Source: Chenopodium formosanum
Lineage: Eukaryota; Streptophyta; Magnoliopsida; Caryophyllales; Amaranthaceae
Direction: 5' to 3'
Length of the DNA: 64,000 nt
Assembly (NCBI GenBank): GCA_024500155.1
Contig: CM044874.1
Location: 6,835,001 to 6,899,000 of the forward strand
Below the pieces are notes generated by a model, which saw only the letters and a program-made list of their open reading frames with translations, was not told the origin of the DNA and did not search any database. Each line of letters starts with the position of its first letter. Position 1 is the first letter of the stretch. Shown here one piece after another: positions 11,430 to 24,330 of this stretch. The position numbers and the translations under genes are program-made.

Positions 11430-13625
11430 ATAGAGGGATAAATCGGTCGTTGGACAATTAATTCTACCTAAACCCAACCAAAGACAAATCTAAGGTAAAT
11501 AAAGGATCGTATCCACGAGAAATGAGTATGAGTACACCGAGAATATGAAACGGATGTAATCTAGTTTAGTCACAAATTGGGGGTTTTGATTAATTAACTA
11601 TTATGGAGACAAACACTAGCTAGGGGAAAATGGGAATGGATACCAACCAAACCAATGGTACAATACAATAGGAAAGCATGAACACAAACTGGGCGATAGA
11701 GAGGGTACTCAACATTGTCTTCTTTCAAATTGAAGCCACAAAACTAAACATTTCTAAACCAAGTTCAACTAGCATGATAGGCCAAATAAGTCCCAATGAT
11801 AGAAAGTAGACTACTAACTCGGGTTTGTCTTTCGGTCGGACCAAAATAGCATTAAGGCACAAGTAATTGGGATTTATCACCTAACTATCGCAACTAAAAC
11901 TACTACATCTTTCAAATAAGGAACCGTAATCAAGATAGAAATTCGGATCATACAAGAAAAGGTTCACAGCCAAACTTCATCTTTTAATGCAAGCATAGAA
12001 GTGATCTGAATACATGAGCAACAAGTGGCCAACCAATTACACGACATGCAATTAGCCAATTATTTAACAATCAATCATCGACCCAAAATGAACATGCAAG
12101 CACAAATATCAATCAATCCATGGCTTGGTTGGGTCTTCACCCAACCCCTAGCTTAAAAACTACTCACTAAACATGGTGAAAAACAACATAGCTACAAGTT
12201 CTAATTCTAGCATCAATCTAACAAGTTGAGAGGAGTAATAGAATTTATGTTGATTGAACATGCAACAACAAATAATCAAGGTTAATAGAGAGAACTTAAC
12301 AATTCAAATTAAGCAATTCAAAACAGAAAATAAAGAGTAAGAGATAGAGGAAAGAGATTACTAATAAAGCTTCAAAGTTGAGAAATTGTTACGTTGAAAT
12401 TGAGAATACAAACTTCAACTAATGTACTCCAATGATTGAGTTTGAGATAAACTAAACTAATTAATAAGAGTTTAGAGAGCTAACTAAGGGTCTAAGAAAA
12501 CTAAGGGAAAAGAAGCTCCTTAAAATTGAAGCCAAGGGTCGTATTTATACACCTAAAAGTTACATTGTAAATTTCGTCAAAAATCGGGCTTCAGAATAGT
12601 AGGAGCGCCCGCTCCTCAAGTGAGCGCCCGCTCATGGCTACATTAGTGGAGGCAGGAAGTTGGAAAGCCAGGAGGAGAGCCCACTCCTGATTTGATGCGT
12701 GCCTGCTCCCCCTGGAAGTCAACATGGCAGATTGTAGCTAGTGCCTATATTAGGAGTGTTTGCTCTTACCAAGGTGTAGCCCTCTCCTCAGCTGGTGCAT
12801 GGTGCCTTATTGAAGAGTCTTCACGCTGGTGATATATGAATCAATTCTCGTTGCATCTACAAAAGGCCAACACACACATAAAAAGGAACGGGAATGCCAA
12901 AGGCTACAATCATGCACACAATGAGATAAAAAGGGATTAAAGTAAGGAAAATTACTACAAAACCGTGTTAAAAATACCATGATAACTCACTACAAGAAAA
13001 TAACCTTTTCGTAGCGATTATTTTAACCTTTAGTATTGATTGTAATTGCAACAAAATCTTTCCCAACGAATGGTCATTCGATACAATATCCCCCGTTGCC
13101 TTAGCCTTTAGTAGTGGTTTTCAATATCGTTGGGGTTAACCTCAATAATCGATACGAAAAACTACATCCAATCGTGGTGATTACTGTAGCGATTACAATC
13201 GCTATAAAGGTTTAACTCATTTTTTTCAAAAAAAAAAAACATGCGTATGATCTTTACAAGGTTCGAACATGCAACCTCAAACTCTTATATTAAATGTTTC
13301 ACCAATAAGCTATGACATATTTTATGTATTCTTTGTCAAACAATATTTATATATCTAGTGTTGAAAAGGCTTTTCGTATCGATTTTTAGGATTTAGTGGC
13401 GATTGTAAATGATATGATTTCTCAAATTATATAAATGTGTAAAAATAGTGTGGATATGTATTATTATGTTTTCCGTATCGATTTTATATGGGAAAACCAT
13501 GGCGATTGTAAAATGATACGACTTCCTTAATTATTTCACAAATATACTTGCATATTGTAGCGAATGTACTATCGCTACGAAAAGAAATTTTTCTTGTAGT
13601 GACTGGACAAATAAAGCACATATAA
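11430..13625 (-). mobile_element. Old Athila/Tat-like LTR, bottom layer of the nested stack
   Basis: An LTR in minus orientation. The left limit is approximate. Features shared with other LTRs here are the words GGATCGTATCCACGAG near 11505, a minus-strand TATAAATA (plus 12542-12549) and a GC-rich cluster 12599-12720 with GGAGCGCCCGCTCC. On the right it is interrupted by a CACTA element (12988-13601), resumes for about 20 bp and is followed by a polypurine tract on the minus strand (plus ATTCCCCCAAGC at about 13627-13640). That matches the arrangement at 17335-17350 in the younger Athila-type element. Confidence 0.6.
12988..13601. mobile_element. CACTA MITE no. 1 (614 bp)
   Basis: It starts CACTACAAGAAAA and ends with the inverted complement TTTTTCTTGTAGTG, flanked by the 3-bp TSD ACT (12985-12987 and 13602-13604). 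Subterminal words of the type CGTAGCGATT, CGTATCGATT and TGGCGATTGTAAA are repeated in both orientations, as is usual for transposase-binding sites of this superfamily. There is no transposase, so it is non-autonomous. It lies inside the old LTR. Confidence 0.92.
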
Positions 13626-13716
13626 AATTCCCCCAAGCTAGCCAATTTCTTGTCCCTATGTAATTTACTTGGCGCAAAAGAAAATAACAGATTAGTTCGC
13701 TCAAAGAAAAGCACAT
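13626..13716 (-). mobile_element. Polypurine tract and internal remnant of the bottom-layer element
   Basis: On the plus strand it reads TTCCCCCAAGCTAGCC followed by TTGTCCCTATG, matching the TCCCCCAAGCC..TTGTCCCTAAG next to the left LTR of the element at 15943-24330. It marks the internal side of the 3' LTR of a minus-strand element. It resumes after each nested insertion, at 15652-15837 and 25598-25693. Confidence 0.55.
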
Positions 13717-15651
13717 TGTAGACACCCATTTGTGTCTCCACAAAACCAAACCTAGTGATGAGTACCTTTCATGTTGAATCATAATCGAATGAAGTGAAAG
13801 TGTGGAAAGTTTAGTGTTGCGGATAGTTTTAATTTCTTTTCTCTTCTCTCTGTTTTTGAAAACCTATTTTAAGAAAACAGCCAATCCAGCTTGGTTGGTC
13901 CATGATATGGGTCCAATAATAGTGTAGTTGGATAGGGCTTGAAAAAAGCTTTCCAACGATATATTATAATCCCAATTCCGATGAATATTGATGAAGTTAT
14001 GACCAATTTACTGAACTGGGCCTGGTTTGAGCCTTATATGCGGCCCAATGATCTAGAGGAGGGCCTAATATGGATTTATCATTCCTAATGCAATTAGGAA
14101 TGTTTTTAGTCTTCTAGATTCTTCTAGAAGGTTCTTTTCATTCCTAATTCAATTAGCATTGATAAATTGACCTTTTGTTGACTTTTTAGAGTTTTAATCA
14201 GAATCAAAGAACGTTTTTTGAGGAAAATACGATTTTATCCTCCTGTACGGCAATTTCTATCTGATTTTAAGAAAACGCGTGAATTTCTGAGTCAGCGCCA
14301 AACGCCAGATGTAGCGCCTGACGCTACGCTTGGCGCCTGGCGCTAGCCTTAGCATCTGGCGCTAAGGTCAGCGTTTGGCACTAACATCGTTTTATCCGCG
14401 TTAGAACTCTATTTTTGATGTTTTATCTTTTTGGCTGATTTTCTCTATAAATAACGTGCTAAAAACCCCGTTTTCATTCACCAATTCTCACCAACTCTCA
14501 TCAAGATTTTCTTGATTACTCTCTCTCTCTCTCTTTTCTAAACTAGCCTTCTCTTAAATATAAAAATTATGCACTCATTAGATTTAGAAACACCTAGCCA
14601 TATTCAAAATTGCCTTCGACCTAGACGTGAAAGGTTTAATTTCTAAGGGTTTGGTCCCAAATCTCTCTTTCAATTATTTAATTTAATTGCTTTGTTTATT
14701 ATTTTCCTTGAAATTACTAACTTGTGTATTTTGTTATTAGAAAGAGATACGAGGCATCCAAGTAAGTACTTTAATGGTTTAATTGATATTATGATATAAA
14801 AATCATGCTTAGATTGTTATTTTAAATTCCTAGTATCATGTTTAGGGTAACAACTATACTTTCTAATATCAAATATGACAATTGTGTTTCCTGCGATGCT
14901 TCCTATTTTCTTCCAATATTCATAATAGTATCATGTTAGGGTTAAAGCTTTGATTTTTATTCTTAGTGACATGCTAGGGTTTGTTATTAATCTTGTTAGT
15001 ATCATGCCTAGGGTCTTGCTATTATTATTATGCTTTAACATGATTGCTATTAATTTTTATTATAATGGTTATGATAATAATTTTATTATTGTTATGATTA
15101 TTATTATTATTTTGTTTATTATGATGTTGCTTGATTATATTTATTGTTATTGCTGGATCACACCTTTTATGCATGTTTAAAGGGAATTCATACTTGCAAT
15201 CATGCTTATATAAGATAATTAATAATCTTGTTTAGGGTTAATTTGATTATAATTCAAGTGATCGCCAATAATAGTTTATTTGTGCATTAATATTCAACCA
15301 ACATAGATAAACAGGTTTAGGGTTAATCCTATTGATTGAATGTTAGTCAGAAAGCGCACATGAATACGATCAGAATAAAGTAGAGGCCTATTATTTGGGC
15401 AGGTTCAATCTCTTTTAGGTTGGATTTGTACCTTCATCCCCGAACCTTATTTGGTTCAAGACCTTATTGGAGTTGACGATCTCCTGGATCGTTAAGGGGT
15501 GTAACCTTCACCTCGTGAACGGTTTACAAGTTCCTAAAACTTGTTGGCGACTCTTTTGCTCTATCTTCTTTCCCTTTGGACGCCACCATGCTTAAGTGTA
15601 TGATCACAGTGGGGTTCAAGCTAGGGATTAACGCTTGAAATATTCCCTACA
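13717..15651 (+). mobile_element. Solo LTR, family TGTAGACACCC (1935 bp)
   Basis: It begins TGTAGACACCC and ends ATTCCCTACA, with the exact 5-bp TSD CACAT on both sides (13712-13716 and 15652-15656). There is no internal region, so it is a solo LTR left by LTR-LTR recombination. The promoter has TATAAATA at 14446-14453, preceded by a GC-rich cluster at 14290-14395 built from GGCGCCTGGCGC-like words. It carries the word TTGGCGACTC about 110 bp before its 3' end. It is the same family as 26494-28446 and the partial copy at 63805. Confidence 0.93.
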
Positions 15652-15942
15652 CACATGTAAAGATAAAAGAATCCTTAAGCAATAAAACTCGAGCATAAGG
15701 TACATGCCTAAGATCAACCACGGTCATGACTAGCCAATGCCTAGCTAACCTTCCCGAATGTACTCAACTTTATTAAGTCCATACAACCAATCTTACCGCA
15801 TCCTCAACACAAAGTTCAAATTCCCCCTAATGGTAGTCACTACAAGAATCAGGTCAAATAGCGACGGATCGGTTCCGACGAACCTTAAAATCCGTCGGAA
15901 AAATCGATATTTCCGACGAATTAAAACATTCCGTCGGAAATT

Positions 15943-17335
15943 TGACAGGGTAAAGTCGTATCCCCAAATCAAAAGTAATTCCTAAATCCTCTAACTAAAG
16001 CAGATAGGGAAGTAGGGTCGATCTCCACAGGGAAACAAGTCTTTCTATTCCTAATTACCTAAAATAATCTAGATTATGAAGTAACCAATATTTATATTTA
16101 AATATGAAATTAAACTACTAAGATTTAGAATAGGGAAAAACAATATATAAAAGGATCTAGGGCATAGGTTCACCAATAAACAATATTCCAGGGTAGAATA
16201 TAATAATCATTCATCAATGCATACATCAATCAGATTATAAAGGACTTTCGCTACGTATTATAATCACACAATCAATGTACCGGTATTAAATCTCATCTTT
16301 TGAATCTCGACTTAACCATTTATAAATTAACTTGCCTATTGAAACTAGACCTAAACATTAATTCTCATCCGTCGAATCTCAAACTAACATTGCCAAACTC
16401 ATGCATAAAAGATCAGGCCAAATCTAGTCACAGAGCATTAATTCAATCAATAGGAAATTAATCTAGCATTGATAATTAACAACAACAAATTACCCCTTCA
16501 TATTATTTATGGATCCCCATAAACCCTAGAAATAAAGCTACTCATACATAGTAGAAATTAAACTAATCAAAGCAATAAAGCAAGACATGATAAAAGGAAT
16601 AAAGTAAATAACTGAGATTAAGAGAAGAGAAATCGTTACCAAAATAAATCTGGAATTAAGAGTAGATTAAGAACAAAGGTTTAAGAGAAAGAAATCTCAG
16701 AGAACAATTAAGAGAGTAAAGAAAGAGTAAAAAAAAGAAGAGAAGAGATCCTAAAATCGTATTACGGAGGAGTATTTATACTCCGTACAAAATCCTAAAC
16801 TAAAACAAATTAAAACGACGCTAATCGTCAACTAATAAATACACGCGCCCGATCGGGCGAGGCACCGCCCGATCGGGCGCGCCTTTTTTGCTCATAATAA
16901 TAATCTCGCGCCCGGCTAGGCGCGTCACCGGGCGCCAGCCTTAGCTTCTCTCGCCCGGCCGGGCGCGCCTCCGGGCGCCACTATTTGGACTACGATTGGG
17001 CTCCAATTCTTTGGGCCAATCTGGGTTTCCTCTTTGGGTCTTGAATACTCGGTCCAAATGCCCCGGTATCACACATACCAAGCCCTTAATCACCGGTTCG
17101 ATGGCTCCAACCGGCCCTGGGCTATAAAACCTGGTCGTACTTCTCCAATGTTCGTGATTGCTCCAAAATATCTCGGGAAAATACTCCAAAAGTATAAATC
17201 CCTGCAAAAGTCAACCAAATCTACGAAAACACTAGAAAACACCAATTAGTAATAAAAGTGGCTCTAAAGAGCCAAAAACACTACTAATTATGACCAAGGG
17301 ACGAGGGTAAAATACTATATAAAATAGACACATCA
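15943..17335 (-). repeat. 3' LTR (left copy) of the Athila-type element
   Basis: 1393 bp, TGACAGGG to CACATCA. A minus-strand TATAAATA lies at 16773-16780. Upstream of it on that strand, 16843-16980 is a GC-rich cluster with CGCCCGATCGGGCG palindromes and GGGCGCCA words. Plus 16941-17249 has overlapping open frames on both strands that are by-products of this composition. Confidence 0.92.
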
Positions 17336-17356
17336 AACTCCCCCAAGCCAAACCTT
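17336..17356 (-). promoter_or_regulatory. Polypurine tract of the Athila-type element
   Basis: Minus strand reads GGTTTGGCTTGGGGGAGTT directly against the LTR, the expected primer site for plus-strand DNA synthesis. Confidence 0.75.
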
Positions 17357-20003
17357 TGCTTGTCCCTAAGCAAAGATCTCATCAATGAATCAATAAAAAT
17401 GCTTCACCCCAAAAAGTAAAAATCAAGCACAAACGATCCAGGGTAAATCAAATAAACATGCTTCAAAGTCAACCAATCAAATCCATCCAATTACCTTTCT
17501 TCCCTAACAATTGTCAAATAGAGCAAACCACAAGAGCATATAGAATTCAAGACTAGTGCTCACACACTCAACTCTCATTTATGTGGCGAGTAAAAGATGT
17601 ACTCGATCGTTCTCCATCCAACCCCCTTTATGTGAACAATGCCCTCCCAACTCACACTCTCGTGTGTATAAAACAATGAACGCTCAATCCTACTAGTCGA
17701 CTCGAAATATGCCAAATCATAACTTGCATTGATAAACAACACTTTCACATTCATACAATTCTATGCACAAAGGTCGGAAGGTCTTTAAAGCTTGTAATGT
17801 AAGACTAGGGTAAAGGGTAGGATAAATTTGGGAATAAGTGAGAGAAAAGCTATGCTTAAATGAGCCATATCCTAATAAAACCCATGATCAAAATAAATAG
17901 TGATCATACATCTCCTACATAACCAACTCAAACACCAACCAAATATACTCCAATTAATAAATAATCCTAACTCTTACATTTTCACTCATAAGATATAATA
18001 ATGAAGAAGTAGAGTGAATAAACAAACTTTATTTTTCAAACTTGAATTTTTCATTGGAGCTCAAAATTATTTTTCTTTGATCAACCTCCAACTAGAACAT
18101 TTGAACATTTTTTTTCTTTTGAAGTTCACTTATTTTTTTCACATTTTTTTTTTCTTTGAACTTCTCTTTTTTTTTTTTCATAATATCATGCTTTATTTTT
18201 TCAAGAAAATACAACTCTCAAACTCATCAAAAATAAACATGAATAATCAACAAAACAACTACTCAAATCCCACCCAAATTGTGCAAATAATAAGCACACT
18301 ACAAACTCCCTCACCTCACTCACTAATGGCTCCCCCAAACCAAGCTTGGGACTAGTAACCAATTGGGAAAAATAGGCTTGTAATGCGGCTAATAATCAAC
18401 AAAAAGTCAAGGCAACAACATGGGTAGCAAGAAGGGAACAAATGTATCTACAATATCTGGAGGCTACCTAAAAGAACAAATGTCTTCGTCCTCCACAATG
18501 TGCATACTAATGAATCATATAAATATTACTAATAGTTGCAAACCAATACTCAAATTCATTGACATACCAGGAACTATGGAACTATCACCCATTCCTTACC
18601 AAATCAACTAGTCAAGCACTATATTCACAAGTAGTTGGACAAAATTGACGCATGTAAAGGTTTCAAGGCAATCAAACATCAAATCATGATCAACTAACCA
18701 CAATGCTTATCATCAAATACCAAGAATCAAAACAATTTTCTCAAGTAAGGGGCACAAGGAAGCATAATTTACAATTCATTGGAACGTATTTTTGAATTTT
18801 TTTATTTTTCAAACTTTTTTGTATTTTTATATATATAAGAAAGCAATAAAACTAACTTAGAAAGCAGGAAATCTAACCTAATAAAACACACCAAAAGAAA
18901 TAAAAGAAAAGAGAAAAAGAAATATACCAAATCAAAATCTCCACCAAGCCAGAATCAGACAATGTCCTCATTGGCTCGGGAACTAGCCCAGCATAGCTAG
19001 TCCTGATCATCCTCATCCATCGAGCTGAAACCGGCACCTCCACTACCACCTGCACCACCTGCACCAGAAGAGCTCGCGGCCGATTAAGTGCTCTAGCCGC
19101 TCCTTTTGCTCTCGGCTCGCAATCCGGATCGTCGGCCAGTACGGGAGTTGCAAGTCTGGGTCGTATTCCTCCCTCGAACTGGAGCTCCTACCGAAAATGG
19201 ACCTAGCCCTCTTTGAAGCCATGTTTAGGAAATGGGTTTGAAAATTTATTGAATTAAATCTGAAAAATTTTTATATGAAAGTGTAGAGGATGAAGAGAGG
19301 ATCACAAATATGTAAAGAGTTTTGAATTTGGGTAAGAAATGGAGGAGAAATCTTAGAGAGAAGGTAGAGAGAATTTGAGTTTTAGAGAGAGAAAGTAATG
19401 GAGAAAGAAGAAAGAATGAGAAAAGGTGAAGAAATAAGAAGAAAAAGGCACGGGTAAGGCTCGCGCCCGGTTGGGCACCAGCTCGCCCGGTCGGGCGATC
19501 TAATCATGAATATTGGGCTGGCTCTCGCGCCCGGTCGGGCGGAGTTCGCCCGGTCGGGCGATCTTTCAATCCGATTTTGACCATTTCTCGCGCCCGGTCG
19601 GGCGATCTATATTACCAAATTTCTCCTGGTCTCGCGCCCGGTCGGGCGAGGCTTGCCCGATTGGGCGGACAATTTAGTCCGTAAACGACAAGTTTCGCGC
19701 CCGGTCGAGCAAAATTACTCTATTTTTAGACCTTGCTCTCGCGCCCGGTCGGGCTAGCTTCGCCAAATCGGGCCCGAGGCTAAATCGTCTAATTATCATT
19801 CTTCTTCTTATCTCCAAAATTTGGCTAACTCTTTTCTTCAAACTTGTACAAACACTCATAAAACTCATTAAATTTCCTCATCTCTTCTCTCAAAAGGAAA
19901 AAGGAAATAAAAACTAGTCTAAAAAGCATAAAAAATGCGGGTTGCCTCCCGCAAAGCGCTGGTTTAACTAGGTCCCGCACGACCTTCTTGCCAAGTACAA
20001 TAT
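17357..20003 (-). mobile_element. Long noncoding 3' internal region of the Athila-type element
   Basis: About 2.65 kb between protease and polypurine tract with no convincing pol or env homology. Short plus frames (18014-18355, 18420-18611) are low-complexity. The distinctive part is a GC-rich repeat array at 19450-19770. Confidence 0.7.
19450..19770 (-). repeat. Dispersed array of CGCCCGGTCGGGCG palindromes
   Basis: About nine or ten copies, some degenerate, of a TCGCGCCCGGTCGGGCG word spaced by 10-50 bp of AT-rich DNA. The same palindrome occurs in the U3 of this element's LTRs (16843-16980 and 23838-23975). Each copy can fold on itself. Confidence 0.85.
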
Positions 20004-22810
20004 CTAGGACCCTTGGCCTAACGCTTGATCGGGTGATTTCTCACCCGGTCTAGCAGTGTTCAGGCTGCGATGCAGCTTCCTGACATAACCTGTGGGACGC
20101 CAAATCACCTTATCTGGTGGATCCTCCTTGACTTGGACTGGAGGATCTTCAATGCTAGGCACTAAAGATCCTTCTTCGATCGAAGGTTTCTTCAAATTGT
20201 CATTGCGCTCAACACTTGCAACTCGATCTGGCGGAACACTTACCGTAGGCTCGATTCGCACAACTTGCTCGATCGGTTCCACCTGTTCATCCTTGAAACC
20301 AAGACCAACATTGTAGAGTGCTCTTTCTATTGCATCGACTTCCTTCTGCCATTTGTCTATCTCATCTGAAAAGGATGTAACACAAGATACCGCCTCCAAG
20401 GGATCTTTTTTAAGAGCTTAGGGCTTGTTAGAATAATTTACAACCACATTAACACTGAAACATTTCTCCTCAGTCATGGAGCTTTTAGGGGCATTATTCA
20501 GATTAAAAATTACTTTATCATCCCCTACTGATAATGTTAAATTACCACTTCTTACATATATGACTGCTCCTGCAGTGTTAAGGAATGGTCTACCCAAAAT
20601 AATTGGGGTTTGCATATCCTCAGCCATATCAAGAACAACAAAATCTACAGGTATATAAAATTTACCTACTCTAATGGGGACATCCTCTAAAACACCTAAG
20701 GGGTATTTGAAAGAACGGTCGGCCATTTGTAGAGTTATATTGGTAGCTTTTAATTTACCCATATTCAACTTAGAACACACAGATGATGGCATGACGCTAA
20801 CACTAGCACCCAAATCACATAATGCATTATCAATCAAGAGATTGCCAATATGACAAGGGATAGAAAAACTACCCGGATCTTTTAATTTAGGTGGAGACTT
20901 ATTTTGAAGTACAACACTACACTCTGCAGTGAAAGCTACCGTCTCTACCTCACTAATAGACCTTTTTCTCGTCAATATTTCTTTCATAAATTTTGCATAC
21001 GAGGAGATTTGTGTGATCAATTCAGTAAAGGGAAGTGTTACCTTCAAATCTTTTACCACCTCCAGGAACTTACCAAACTGCTTGTCCAAGTTTGCCTTCA
21101 ATTGACGATTGGGGAATGGAAGTTTGATAATTGGCTTTGGAGCATTATTACTCTTGTCTGGAGTAGCCACCTTCTCTAGAGTTGTACCCTGAAACGTAGA
21201 ATTAGATATGTTAGTATTATCCCTTAGCCTTGTAGGGCTATCAACTACATTGTTTGGTTTAACGGAATTAAGATTAGCATTATTTAAAAAAACAGGTTCA
21301 TCAACTCTGGGCATAGAGGGCCCTTCATATTTTGAACCACTCCTTAGAGTAATTGCAAATGCTTGATCCGTAGGCCTAGTCGGCTGTGCCGCAGAGCTCC
21401 CTGTTGGCGGGCTTGTAGAGTAGCGGAGAGTTGCGCAATTTGATTAACTACAATTTTATTATGCGCTATAATTTGATCAATTGTCGCATCTCTGCTCTCC
21501 ATGTGCTTTTGCATAATGGCCAACATTGCTCTAATTTCCACCAGAGAAGGGTCAGAAGATGAGGAGGGTTGTTATGGTTGGTTCTTCTGGCTAGCATTGG
21601 GATGATAATATTTCTGCTGTTGTTGCTGCGGCACCTGTGGTTCTTGTGGTGGTGGATTTTGAACATTAATGCTCCAGTAGGAAAGGTATGGATGATTCCG
21701 ATACCTAGGATTGTAAGTGTTGGAGTATGGGTTATTCTGCCTATAAGCTTGGAAGGCATTAACTTGCTCCACGAAACTCCTGCAATCCTGCTCCCAATGA
21801 CCTATAATACCACAATTTTCACAGAAAGCCTCATTAGAATTATTATTAATTGCAGAAACATTAGCTACGTTGGCAGAGCTAAGATTATCTAATTTTTGGC
21901 AAATAGAGGTTAGTTGAGCTTGCAAAAAGGATACAGAGTCGACACTATGCTTCCCCTTGTTAGCAAATCCTCTAGGGTTCTCGTATTGGGAATTGTGTAT
22001 CGCCATGTCTTCAATAACCTGACCTGCATCTTCAACATCAAGATTCATAAATCTCCCACTAGCTGCAGAGTCTAAAATTATTCGAGAAGAATTTCCAAGG
22101 CCATTATAAAAGGATTGGATTAACTGCCATTGTGCTAAATTATGGTGGGGGCAATCTCTTTGTAAATCCTTGAACCTCTCCCAAGCCTCATATAAAGATT
22201 CATTGGCTTCTTGGGGAAAGTTCTGGATCGCACTCCGTAGTACGGCTGTTCTCTCTGCAAGATAATACTTGTTATAGAAATTCAAGACAAGAGTTTCCCA
22301 GTCAGTTATACCGAGTGTAGTTCTATTTAAGCTATTAAACCACAATTTAGCTTTTCCAGTTAAAGAGAAGGGAAAGAGAATCTCCCTGATTTGGTCTTGA
22401 GTGACCCTGGCTTGCCTAATGGTGTTACAATATTGACAATAGTCAGCAATGTGAAGATTCGGGTCTTCACCCTTGGCTCCACTAAATTGCTTCCTCTCTG
22501 TCATCGTTATAAATTGAGGTTTAATTTCAAATTGAACCCCATCAAGAGCCGGAGTAGGGGTGAGATGTGGAAAATCCGTAAGCTTTGGTTGTGAATAATC
22601 ACTAAGCTTCTTTAGAGCCGTCATCTCTGATTCTGCGTCTGATGATGCCTCTGAATCGCTAGAACCAGTCGAAGGATCGCAGTGATTATTGTTATTATGA
22701 CCAGAATCCGCCAGGATTTGCTTGTAGAGATTTTTCTGTCTATGGAAGGAACGTTCGATCTCAGGATCGAATAGGATGTAACCTGATCTGCAACACCTGG
22801 GCATAAACAA
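20004..22810 (-). pseudogene. Gag-protease reading frame of the Athila-type element, broken
   Basis: Gag starts at Met 22810 and runs 412 codons to an in-frame TAA at 21572. The same frame continues to about 21400, where a one-base shift moves coding into the frame open from about 21400 to 20418. A second in-frame stop at 20418-20420 is followed by about 135 more codons to 20004. Gag has the capsid-like retrotransposon gag segment (LWFNSLNRTTLGITDWETL) and one zinc knuckle, CENCGIIGHWEQDC (CX2CX4HX4C). The protease has the active-site loop DLGASVSVMP and the ILGRPFLNTAGA flap-side motif. No RT follows. If the stops are real, neither the full gag-protease product nor an enzyme can be made here. 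The near-identical LTRs mean the damage is recent or the element moves in trans. Confidence 0.9.
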
Positions 22811-22910
22811 AAACTAGAAGCAAATGTGGGATTTGCCTCAGAGAACTAACGCTCTCTGAGACAAAAGGGAAATAATCTAGACTACAAAACAATCAGAAAT
22901 AAAATAAATC

Positions 22911-22936
22911 GTTTCCCCGGCAACGACGCCAAAGTT
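22911..22936 (-). promoter_or_regulatory. Primer-binding site (tRNA-Asp type)
   Basis: Minus strand next to the 5' LTR reads TGGCGTCGTTGCCGGGGA. Plant tRNA-Asp ends CCCCGGCAACGGCGCCA, so the site is complementary with one mismatch. Confidence 0.85.
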
Positions 22937-24330
22937 TGACAGGGTAAAGTCGTATCTCCAAATCAAAAGTAATTCCTAAATCCTCTAACTAAAGCAGATA
23001 GGGAAGTAGGGTCGAACTCCACAAGGAAACAAGTCTTTCTATTCCTAATTACCTAAAGTAATCTAGATTATGAAGTAACCAATATTTATATTTAAATATG
23101 AAATTAAACTACTAAGATTTAGAATAGGGAGAAAACAATATATAAAAGGATCTAGGGCATAGGTTCACCAATAAACAATATTCCAGGGTAGAATATAATA
23201 ATCATTCATCAATGCATACATCAATCAGGTTATAAAGGGCTTTCGCTACGTATTATAATCACACAATTTATTTACCGGTATTAAATCTCATCTTTTGAAT
23301 CTCGACTTAACCATTTATAAATTAACCTGCCTATTGAAACTAGACCTAAACATTAATTCTCATCTGTCGAATCTCGAATTAACATTGCCAAACTCATGCA
23401 TAAAAGATCAGGCCTAATCTAGTCACAGAGCATTAATTCAATCAATAGGAAATTAATCAAGCATTGATAATTAACAACAACAAATTACCCCTTCATATTA
23501 TTTATGGATCCCCATAAACCCTAGAAATAAAAACTACTCACACGTAGTAGAAATTAAACTAATCAAAGCAATAAAGCAAGACATGATAAAAAGAATAAAG
23601 TAAATAACTGAGATTAAGAGAACAGAAATGGTTACCAAAATAAATCTGGAATTAAGAGTAGATTAAGAACAAAGGTTTAAGAAAAGAAATATCAGAGAAC
23701 AATTAATTGAGTAAAGAAAGAGTAAAAAAAAGAAGAGAAGAGATCCTAAAATCGTATTACGAGGGAGTATTTATACTCCGTACAAAATCCTAAACTAAAA
23801 CAAATTAAAACGACGCTAATCGTCAACTAATAAATACACGCGCTCGATCGGGCGAGGCACCGCCCGATCGGGCGCGCCTTTTTTGCTCATAATAATAATC
23901 TCGCGCCCGGCTGGACGCGTCACCGGGCGCCAGCCTTAGCTTTTCCCGCCTGGCCGGGCGCGCCTCCGGGCGCCACTATTTGGACTACGATTGGGCTCCA
24001 ATTCTTCAGGCCAATCTGGGTTTCCTTTTTGGGTCTTGAATACTCGGTCCAAATGCCTCGGTATCACACATACCAAGCCCTTAATCACCGGTTCGATGGC
24101 TCCAACCGGCCCTGGGCTATAAAATCTGGTCGTACTTCTCCAATGTTCGTGATTGCTCCAAAATATCTCGGGAAAATACTCCAAAAGTATAAATCCCTGC
24201 AAAAGTCAACCAAATCTACGAAAACACTAGAAAACACCAATTAGTAATAAAAGTGGCTCTAAAGAGCCAAAAACACTACTAATTATGACCAAGGGACGAG
24301 GGTAAAATACTATATAAAATAGACACATCA
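22937..24330 (-). repeat. 5' LTR (right copy) of the Athila-type element
   Basis: 1394 bp. It differs from the left copy only by scattered substitutions. Minus-strand TATAAATA at plus 23768-23775; GC-rich cluster 23838-23975. Confidence 0.92.

Larger units (their letters stand above)
15943..24330 (-). mobile_element. Athila-type LTR retrotransposon with gag-protease only
   Basis: A complete two-LTR element of 8388 bp in minus orientation, inserted in CACTA no. 2 with the exact TSD AAATT (15938-15942 and 24331-24335). The LTRs are 15943-17335 and 22937-24330 and look nearly identical. Next to the 5' LTR (right side) is a minus-strand primer-binding site complementary to the 3' end of plant tRNA-Asp. 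The polypurine tract lies beside the left LTR. The internal region encodes gag and an aspartic protease (22810-20004) and then about 2.7 kb of noncoding DNA. RT, RNase H and integrase are missing, so it depends on a partner. Gag begins with FDPEIERSF, which I associate with the Athila lineage. Confidence 0.93.

Noticed and set aside
16941..17249. Open frames on both strands, repeated at 23936-24244
   Set aside because: They are the GC-rich U3 part of the two LTRs; the duplication reflects the LTR pair, not a gene family.
19450..19770. CRISPR-like array of short repeats
   Set aside because: The repeats are palindromic, unevenly spaced and inside a plant retrotransposon.
20476..21179. Plus-strand open frames across the protease region
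   Set aside because: They are antisense shadows of the gag-protease frame.
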